A DNA stretch of 5,540 nt from Limnohabitans sp. (GTDB lineage: Bacteria > Pseudomonadota > Gammaproteobacteria > Burkholderiales > Burkholderiaceae_C). Within the stretch, counting starts at the first letter, position 1. The number at the start of each line of letters is the position of its first letter. Under the pieces are notes generated by a model. That model saw only the letters and a list, made by a program, of their open reading frames with translations, ran no database searches and was not told where the DNA came from. Positions 1 to 5,540 of this stretch are shown here, one piece after another. The stretch is from NCBI GenBank assembly GCA_024641725.1, contig JAHECM010000036.1, positions 4,133 to 9,672 of the forward strand. The letters are read 5' to 3'. Made by a program: the position numbers and the translations under genes.

Positions 1-903
1 TTCATCGGCTTTGTCGCGGGCAAGGCCAAACTGGTGCGGGGCGAGTCGGTGCGCGATTTGTCGAACCTGGTGTTTTTGGTGCTGACGCAGGCGCTGCTGT
101 TTCGCAGCATGAGCAACGTGCACCTCTCGCAGCTGGACTTTCGCCCGGTGGCGCAATACTTTTTGGTGGCGGGCAGTTTGTTTGCGGCCATGGTGTTCGT
201 CTATGGCCGAGACAGCCGAGCCTCGGTCATGGCGCTGGCGGGCATCTTCAGCAACACGCTCATGATCGGCGTGCCCTTGGTCGGCTTGGCGTATGGCCAG
301 GCGGGGCAGGTGCTGCTTTTCACCCTGATCTCATTGCACGCCTTGGTGCTGCTGAGCGCCGCCACGCTGGTGCTGGAGCTGCAAATGGCGCACGAACAAG
401 CCGCGCAGACGGGGGAGCACCGGCCCATTTGGCGCACGGTGGGCTCGGCCATCAAAAATTCGATTGTTCACCCAGTGCCCATGCCGATTTTGATCGGACT
501 GCTGTATGCGCAAACCGGCTGGGGCCTGCACCCGGTGGTGGACCGGCCGCTGGCATTGCTGGGCAGCGCTTTTGGCCCGATCGCCTTGGTGCTGGTGGGC
601 ATCACCTTGTCGCAAACGCCGATTGGCCAGCACTTCAAGTCGGCGCTCAAATTGTCCTTGGTCAAAACGCTGGTGCACCCCCTGCTGATGGTGTCGGTGG
701 GCTGGCTGCTGGGCTTGCGCGGGCTCAACCTGGCCGTCATGACCCTGGCCGCCGCCTTGCCGATCGGCGCCAACGTGTTTTTGTTCTCGCAGCGTTACCA
801 AAAAGAGGAAGACACCGTGACCGCAGGCGTGGCCGTCTCCACCGCCATGGCGGTGGTCAGCGTGTCGGTGGTTATGGCCCTGCTGCCGCTGCTGCCAGCC
901 TGA
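1..903 (+). CDS. AEC-family (auxin efflux carrier-like) transporter, 5' end outside window
   Basis: The frame is open from the first base to the TGA at 901-903, giving 300 residues. A GTG at position 34 is an internal valine: the codons before it read FIGFVAGKAKLV, typical of the end of the first membrane helix in this family. AEC proteins are usually about 310-320 residues, so only roughly 10-20 N-terminal residues are missing. At least nine hydrophobic segments are visible, including VAQYFLVAGSLFAAMVFVYG, the SNTLMIGVPLVGLAYG region and a last helix ending in MALLPLLPA. The two halves are separated by a polar stretch (about residues 128-148), as in the family's inverted 5+5 fold. Related proteins are inner-membrane secondary carriers for malate, malonate or other organic anions, but the substrate cannot be read from sequence and the plant-auxin name should not be taken literally. 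It converges on pdxH across a REP cluster. Family assignment is firm; substrate is unknown. Confidence 0.9.
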   Translation, partial: FIGFVAGKAKLVRGESVRDLSNLVFLVLTQALLFRSMSNVHLSQLDFRPVAQYFLVAGSLFAAMVFVYGRDSRASVMALAGIFSNTLMIGVPLVGLAYGQAGQVLLFTLISLHALVLLSAATLVLELQMAHEQAAQTGEHRPIWRTVGSAIKNSIVHPVPMPILIGLLYAQTGWGLHPVVDRPLALLGSAFGPIALVLVGITLSQTPIGQHFKSALKLSLVKTLVHPLLMVSVGWLLGLRGLNLAVMTLAAALPIGANVFLFSQRYQKEEDTVTAGVAVSTAMAVVSVSVVMALLPLLPA

Positions 904-910
904 AACTGTT

Positions 911-1029
911 TCGCGCGCAGGGCGCTGCTCCTACAGGGTGGGCGATGGTCTGGTTTTTGTAGGAGCCGCACCCCGTGCGCGATGACCCGCCCCATGACCG
1001 CCGAATCGCGCGCAGGGCGCTGCTCCTAC
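911..1029. repeat. Cluster of three REP-like palindromic units in alternating orientation (REPIN-like)
   Basis: Three 24-base units fill the gap between the convergent transporter and pdxH genes. Units A (911-934) and C (1006-1029) are identical over 24 bases and lie on the minus strand. Unit B (959-982) lies on the plus strand and matches them at 20 of 24 positions. Each unit, read in its own direction, starts with GTAGGAGC, so it has the GTAG foot described for REPs linked to RAYT transposases. A short hairpin follows: CGCAC/GTGCG around CCC in B, and GCGC/GCGC around CCT in A and C. Two of the four A/B differences fall opposite each other in this stem (A-T against G-C), so pairing is conserved. 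Spacers are 24 and 23 bases, so A+B or B+C can also form a larger, mutually exclusive stem. The cluster may end transcription in both directions or protect the 3' ends of the two mRNAs; that role is inferred. No RAYT gene is in the window. Confidence 0.85.
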
Positions 1030-1048
1030 GAGGCAGGCGCTCAATGGA

Positions 1049-1681
1049 TCAAGGCGCCAGGCGCTCGCGCCGCCACTGGCCCGAGTCCTCTTGGTAGCGC
1101 AGGCGGTCGTGCAGGCGGCTTTTGCGGCCTTGCCAGAACTGCCATTCATCGGGCACCAGCCGGTAGCCACCCCAGTGAGGAGGGCGCGGGGGCTTTAGCA
1201 AAAACTGCGCGGCGTATTTGGCGGCGTTGGTCACCAACACGGTGCGGCCCTCGATCACCTGGCTTTGCGGTGAGGCCCAAGCCCCAATGCGCGAGTCCAG
1301 CGGGCGGCTGTGAAAATAGGCATCACTTTCTTCCTCGCTGACTTTCTCGACCCGGCCTTCGATGCGCACCACGCGTTCGAGCTCTACCCAGTGAAACTGC
1401 AGCGCCGCAAAGGGGTTGCCAGCCAGCTCGCGGCCCTTTTGGCTGTCGTAGTTGGTGTACCAGACGATGCCGCGCGCATCGTAGCCCTTGATCAGCACCA
1501 CGCGGGTGCTGGGACGCAGGTCACTGGCGACGGTGGCCAGGGTCATGGCGTTGGGCTCGGGCACTTCGGCGGCAATGGCTTCTTGCAGCCATTGCTCAAA
1601 TTGCTTCAACGGGTCCGCATGGGACGCTTGTTCGTTGAGCTCGGCTTTTTCGTAGCTCTTGCGCAGGTCGGCGATGTTCAT
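1049..1681 (-). CDS. pdxH: Pyridoxamine/pyridoxine 5'-phosphate oxidase
   Basis: This cytoplasmic FMN enzyme oxidises pyridoxamine or pyridoxine 5'-phosphate to pyridoxal 5'-phosphate, the last step of vitamin B6 synthesis and salvage. The product is 210 residues, close to the 218 of the E. coli protein. Family blocks appear in order: RPSTRVVLIKGYD (56-68, with the FMN-contacting Arg and Lys), GIVWYTNYDSQKGRELAGNP (71-90), FHWVELERVVRIEGRVEKV (96-114), YFHSRPLDSRIGAWAS (122-137), WGGYRLVP (170-177), the substrate-binding RLHDR (189-193) and the ending RRERLAP. The start at 1681 (MNIADLRKSY) is chosen because it gives the normal family N terminus; the frame stays open upstream to 1777, but that extension (MGRLAGYRRG...) is unlike the family. 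No clear Shine-Dalgarno sequence precedes this ATG. The gene is divergent from edd and convergent with the transporter, so it is probably transcribed alone. Confidence 0.96.
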   Translation of the reverse strand: MNIADLRKSYEKAELNEQASHADPLKQFEQWLQEAIAAEVPEPNAMTLATVASDLRPSTRVVLIKGYDARGIVWYTNYDSQKGRELAGNPFAALQFHWVELERVVRIEGRVEKVSEEESDAYFHSRPLDSRIGAWASPQSQVIEGRTVLVTNAAKYAAQFLLKPPRPPHWGGYRLVPDEWQFWQGRKSRLHDRLRYQEDSGQWRRERLAP

Positions 1682-1694
1682 GCTGGCAAGTATA
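1681..1694 (-). promoter_or_regulatory. Possible -10 element of pdxH immediately before its start codon
   Basis: On the minus strand TATACT (1694 to 1689) matches the sigma-70 -10 consensus at five of six positions and ends seven bases before the ATG. A start point six or seven bases downstream would place the mRNA 5' end on or next to the start codon, so the message could be leaderless, which would fit the missing ribosome binding site. No good -35 is seen at the expected distance (AAAGAT at 1717-1712), so this is tentative. The hexamer could be chance, with the true promoter further upstream. Confidence 0.25.
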
Positions 1695-1756
1695 GGCAAG
1701 CGCGGCGCGCCATCTTTTGCGGCCACCCCAGCCTGTTTGCATTTGGTACCCCTTCT

Positions 1757-1796
1757 GTAACCGGCCAAACGCCCCAAATCCGGTGAACACGGTTAC
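1757..1796. repeat. Inverted repeat in the pdxH-edd divergent region
   Basis: GTAACCG (1757-1763) and its exact reverse complement CGGTTAC (1790-1796) have centres 33 bases apart, close to three helical turns. A further GTTACC lies at 1815-1820 inside the HexR-like site, 23 bases after the one at 1792-1797. Repeated half-sites on one DNA face suggest cooperative binding by a regulator, but 7-base arms in 145 bases could also be chance. The repeat lies upstream of and against the proposed edd promoter. Confidence 0.35.
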
Positions 1797-1811
1797 CATC
1801 GAGAATGTAAT
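1784..1811 (+). promoter_or_regulatory. Predicted sigma-70 promoter of edd-eda
   Basis: TGAACA (1784-1789, four of six to TTGACA) and TGTAAT (1806-1811, five of six to TATAAT) are separated by 16 bases. They would start transcription near 1818, leaving an untranslated leader of only about 9 bases before the edd ATG. The -10 lies inside the HexR-like palindrome, the arrangement expected for repression. The -35 match is modest. Confidence 0.45.
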
Positions 1812-1820
1812 TTAGTTACC
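1806..1820 (+). promoter_or_regulatory. HexR-like operator overlapping the edd -10 region
   Basis: The 15-mer TGTAATTTAGTTACC matches the HexR palindrome consensus as I remember it (TGTAATTAAATTACA) at 12 of 15 positions, and its arms GTAA/TTAC are symmetric. HexR is a SIS-domain (RpiR-type) regulator of central sugar catabolism in gamma- and betaproteobacteria. It commonly controls edd, eda and zwf and is released by 2-keto-3-deoxy-6-phosphogluconate, the product of Edd and substrate of Eda. The position, over the presumed -10 and six bases before the edd ATG, fits a repressor site. No hexR gene is in the window, so the assignment rests on motif and context. Confidence 0.55.
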
Positions 1821-1826
1821 AAACCG

Positions 1827-3649
<1,823 letters not shown>

Positions 3650-3659
<10 letters not shown>

Positions 3660-4297
3660 CCCCTAACCCGATGCTGACCGCCCTGCAAGTGATGCAGGAC
3701 GCCCCCGTGATCCCCGTGATCGTGCTGAACGATGTGGCCCACGCCGTGCCCATGGCCCGAGCCTTGCTGGCCGGTGGCATCCGCATGCTGGAGATCACCT
3801 TGCGCACGCCTCAGGCCCTGGCCTGCATGGAAGCGATTGCCAACGAAGTCGAAGGTGCGGTGGTCGGCGCTGGCACGGTGCGCAGCCCGGCCGATGCTGC
3901 AGCGGCGGTCAAGGCGGGTGCTCGTTTTGCGGTGAGCCCCGGCTACACCCCGGCGGTAGCCCAAGCCTGCAAAGACTTGGGTCTGCCCTTGTTGCCCGGC
4001 GTGGCCACGGGCAGCGAAATCATGATGGCCCAAGAAGACGGCTACACCGAACTCAAGTTCTTCCCCGCCATGCAAGCCGGCGGCCCAGCCATGCTCAAAG
4101 CCTGGAGTGGTCCGTTTTTTGATGTGAAGTTCTGCCCCACGGGCGGCGTGACCCAGCAAAATGCCAATGACTTGCTGAGCCTGCCCAATGTGGCCTGCGT
4201 CGGCGGCTCGTGGCTGGTGCCTGCCGACGCGCTGGCCCAGGGCGACTGGGCGCGCATCGAAGCGCTGGCGCGGGAGGCCACCCAGTTGCCCCGCTGA
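3650..4297 (+). CDS. eda: KDPG aldolase (2-dehydro-3-deoxy-phosphogluconate aldolase)
   Basis: Eda is the cytoplasmic class I aldolase that splits 2-keto-3-deoxy-6-phosphogluconate into pyruvate and glyceraldehyde-3-phosphate; many homologues also act on 4-hydroxy-2-oxoglutarate. The product has 215 residues, normal for the family (about 205-215), and forms a single TIM barrel. The catalytic set is visible: E48 in RMLEITLRT, R52, T76 in GAGTV and the Schiff-base lysine K136 in ELKFFPA. Phosphate-binding motifs FCPTGGV (161-167) and VGGSW (184-188) follow. The start overlaps the end of edd by 10 bases and has a good ribosome binding site, so the pair is one operon under the edd promoter. The gene ends only 22 bases from the end of the convergent FabZ-like gene, with no strong terminator between them. 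Confidence 0.97.
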
Positions 4298-4319
4298 TTG
4301 GTGGATGGGGCATACCCGA

Positions 4320-4781
4320 TCAGGATGGCGGTAATTGTTGTGCCAACAAAATTTCATTTTCAAACACGATTTGGCTGTTAATTTGCGCTGACCCAATGCA
4401 ATGCACCACAAATGCATGCGGGCTCAACGCTCTCACTCGGCAATGCAATGTGAGCAGTTCATCGGGTGCCAACCCGCGTTTGAATTTGGCCTTTTGGATA
4501 CTGGCTAGCACGCCTAAACCATTTAGAGAAGCAGGCATATTTTGACTTTGCCATCGCAGCAAGACGCCTGCCAATTGGGCTCCCGCTTCGATCAAGCACA
4601 CCCCAGGCACGATGGGTCTTTGCGGAAAATGACCTTGCAAAATGGGATGTGATTTTTTCCATACCGCAAGCCCTGAAATTTCCTTCTCGGACTCCACGCG
4701 TGCACTTTCTAAAAATAGAAATGGATCACGGTGCGGAATCAGGCCTTGAATTTCAGAGCGTGTAAGTTCACAAAGAGACAT
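4320..4781 (-). CDS. FabZ-like hotdog-fold 3-hydroxyacyl-ACP dehydratase
   Basis: The 153-residue product is the size of FabZ (about 140-155) and carries its signature elements: LIPHRDPFLFLES (14-26), then LQGHFPQRPIVPGVCLIEAGAQLAG (48-72) with the catalytic His51 and Glu65. FabZ-type enzymes remove water from 3-hydroxyacyl chains on acyl carrier protein. It is probably not the housekeeping FabZ. It is not flanked by the lpxD/lpxA genes that usually accompany fabZ, its GC content is lower than that of the left-hand genes, and the region before GHFP reads WKKSHPILQ instead of the common NEPFFQ type. It starts 15 bases after the ABC ATPase remnant on the same strand, so the two were probably co-transcribed. 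No good ribosome binding site is seen. A role in making or modifying an acyl group for a specialised product is inference; the IS upstream may have removed its normal promoter. Confidence 0.82.
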   Translation of the reverse strand: MSLCELTRSEIQGLIPHRDPFLFLESARVESEKEISGLAVWKKSHPILQGHFPQRPIVPGVCLIEAGAQLAGVLLRWQSQNMPASLNGLGVLASIQKAKFKRGLAPDELLTLHCRVRALSPHAFVVHCIGSAQINSQIVFENEILLAQQLPPS

Positions 4782-4796
4782 GATGACTTGCTGGTG

Positions 4797-5419
4797 TCAG
4801 ATGTGGTTATGCACTGGTAAATGAATCTCGCAATCACATGCTGCGATAGTTTGTGGGCGATGGGCGATGACGAGTCGGGTAATGGACAGGTTTTGAATCG
4901 CTTGGTTGATGGCTTTTTCCAGCTCGACATCCAGATGGCTGGTGGCTTCGTCTAAAACCAAAATTTGCGGATCACCATACAGAGCGCGTGCGAGGAGCAA
5001 ACGCTGCTTTTGGCCACCCGATAAAGCTGTGCCCATATCGCCAATCAGGGTGTTGTACCCCATGTTCATGGCTTTGACATCTTCATTCAGGCGGGCCATG
5101 CGGCAGACCTCTTCAACCTTGTCCATGTCAATGGACTGCGCAAAAAATGCGATGTTTTCCGCAATGGAGCCTGCAAACAACTGGTCGTCTTGCATGACCG
5201 CATTCACAAATGGGCGGTAATTGTGCAAGCCCAAACGTTCTAACTCCTGCCCATTGACCAGAATGCGGCCACTTTCGGGTTTAAGTAACCCCAAAAGCAG
5301 TTTGGCCAATGTGGTTTTGCCGCAGCCCGATGGACCAGTGATGGCAATGGACTTTCCTTCTGGCAATTTCAAGCAAAGGTTGCGCAGCACATAAGGGTCA
5401 AGCTCTGAATATCTAAAAC
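4797..5419 (-). pseudogene. ABC exporter, C-terminal ATPase domain only, interrupted by IS
   Basis: The frame reads as a nearly complete nucleotide-binding domain. It starts at FRYSELDPYVLRN, the A-loop tyrosine strand. Counting from the GTG at 5390, Walker A GPSGCGKTT is at 19-27, the Q-loop VMQDDQLFAGSIAENI at 65-80, the signature LSGGQKQR at 123-130, Walker B ILVLDEATS at 143-151 and the H-loop IAHR at 175-178. The wording (VMQDDQLFAGSIAENI, GYNTLIGDMGTALSGGQKQR, DEATSHLD) is typical of CvaB/RaxB-type exporters that pair an N-terminal C39 peptidase and six membrane helices with this ATPase to mature and export double-glycine-leader peptides. Upstream of 5419 the homology stops exactly where an IS end begins, so membrane and peptidase parts are absent here and may continue beyond the IS. 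The remaining domain has no stop or frameshift, so the interruption looks recent. No plausible ATG remains; GTG at 5390 lacks a ribosome binding site. Confidence 0.85.
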
Positions 5420-5446
5420 TGAAAAGCCCCGGGTTTCGTGGAGGCT
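5420..5446. repeat. Terminal inverted repeat of the IS (one arm)
   Basis: This is the outer IS end, beginning TGAAAAGCCCCGGG and running to about GGAGGCT. The inner limit is approximate because the other arm is outside the window. The start at 5420 is supported by the terminal TG and by the homology break in the ABC gene. Confidence 0.65.
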
Positions 5447-5453
5447 GGTTGGT

Positions 5454-5540
5454 TTAAGTTGAGACCTCGGTCTCGCTTTTCCCGGCTAGTTGCCGGTAGT
5501 AGTTCACCTCAGCTTCAGCCGGTGGAATATACCCAATCGA
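5454..5540 (-). CDS. IS3-family-like transposase (OrfB/integrase core), C-terminal end only
   Basis: The minus strand encodes 28 residues from the window edge to the TAA at 5454-5456: SIGYIPPAEAEVNYYRQLAG followed by KSETEVST. The GYIPPAEAE...YY pattern is characteristic of the extreme C terminus of IS3-family OrfB transposases, just after the DDE catalytic core, where the full motif usually reads like HSxIGYIPPAEAE. The catalytic residues and the OrfA part lie outside the window. After the stop the same reading frame stays open through the IS end and into the ABC ATPase remnant. Subgroup cannot be assigned from so little sequence. Confidence 0.8.
   Translation of the reverse strand, partial: SIGYIPPAEAEVNYYRQLAGKSETEVST

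Larger units (their letters stand above)
5420..5540 (-). mobile_element. Right end of an IS3-family-like insertion sequence (continues past window)
   Basis: The element begins with TGAAAAGCCCCGGGTTTCGT at 5420-5439, a TG-starting GC-rich end of the kind found on IS3-family elements, and continues beyond the window edge. A transposase C terminus ends 34 bases inside this terminus, the usual spacing for the right end of an IS. The boundary is fixed independently by the point at which the ABC ATPase homology stops (5419/5420). The element is inserted with its transposase in the same direction as the ABC gene. The host bases next to the end are AAAC (5416-5419), the expected 3-4 base target duplication if a matching copy lies at the other end. 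The left end is not in view, so the match to its partner repeat cannot be tested here. Confidence 0.8.

Noticed and set aside
429..962. 177-codon plus-strand frame inside the transporter gene
   Set aside because: Out-of-frame shadow with Ala/Gly/Arg-rich composition that runs into the REP cluster; the transporter frame has clear membrane helices.
1682..1777. N-terminal extension of pdxH by 32 residues
   Set aside because: The extension has no likeness to the family N terminus and runs into the regulatory region of edd. ATG at 1681 gives the standard PdxH beginning and a normal length.
4335..4349. TTGTTG/CAACAA hairpin followed by an AT-rich stretch as a terminator for eda
   Set aside because: The stem is only six mostly A-T pairs, lies within the last codons of the FabZ-like gene, and lacks a clean T-run. 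Too weak to call.
4906..5220. 104-codon plus-strand frame opposite the ABC ATPase
   Set aside because: Antisense shadow of a domain with all its ATPase motifs intact on the minus strand.
5380..5410. TTGACC-like -35 on the minus strand near the IS junction, as an IS-borne outward promoter
   Set aside because: No acceptable -10 at 16-18 bases downstream, and the hexamer lies in host ABC coding sequence, not in the IS.

Overview
The window looks like a chromosomal segment of a GC-rich betaproteobacterium, probably of the Comamonadaceae (Acidovorax/Limnohabitans/Rhodoferax-like). This placement is an inference from base composition, protein style and REP type, without any database search. Positions 1 to about 4300 are GC-rich housekeeping DNA. 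From about 4300 to the end, GC content is visibly lower and the content is accessory: two genes on the minus strand and the end of an insertion sequence.

Layout, left to right. (1) The 3' part of an AEC-family membrane transporter, plus strand, running in from outside the window. (2) A compact cluster of three REP-like palindromic units in alternating orientation, lying between two convergent genes. (3) pdxH, pyridoxamine 5'-phosphate oxidase, minus strand. (4) A 145-bp divergent intergenic region with a plausible edd promoter and a HexR-like operator over its -10. (5) edd and eda, overlapping by 10 bases: the two enzymes of the lower Entner-Doudoroff pathway, which turn 6-phosphogluconate into pyruvate and glyceraldehyde-3-phosphate. 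(6) After a convergent gap of only 22 bases, a minus-strand pair in which a peptide-exporter-type ABC ATPase domain lies upstream of a FabZ-like hotdog dehydratase. (7) The right-hand end of an IS3-family-like insertion sequence, whose terminal repeat begins at 5420. It cuts the ABC gene at the very start of its nucleotide-binding domain. The last 28 transposase codons occupy the window edge.

edd and eda form one catabolic operon, probably controlled by the phosphosugar-responsive regulator HexR. The ABC/FabZ-like pair looks like the tail of an export or specialised acyl-biosynthesis cluster that a recent IS insertion has disrupted; the rest of it would lie beyond the right edge. No RNA gene or CRISPR array was seen. 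I do not see a clearly undescribed system in the window. The best candidates for follow-up are the interrupted exporter/FabZ-like cluster and the REP triplet, which shows a compensatory base-pair change.
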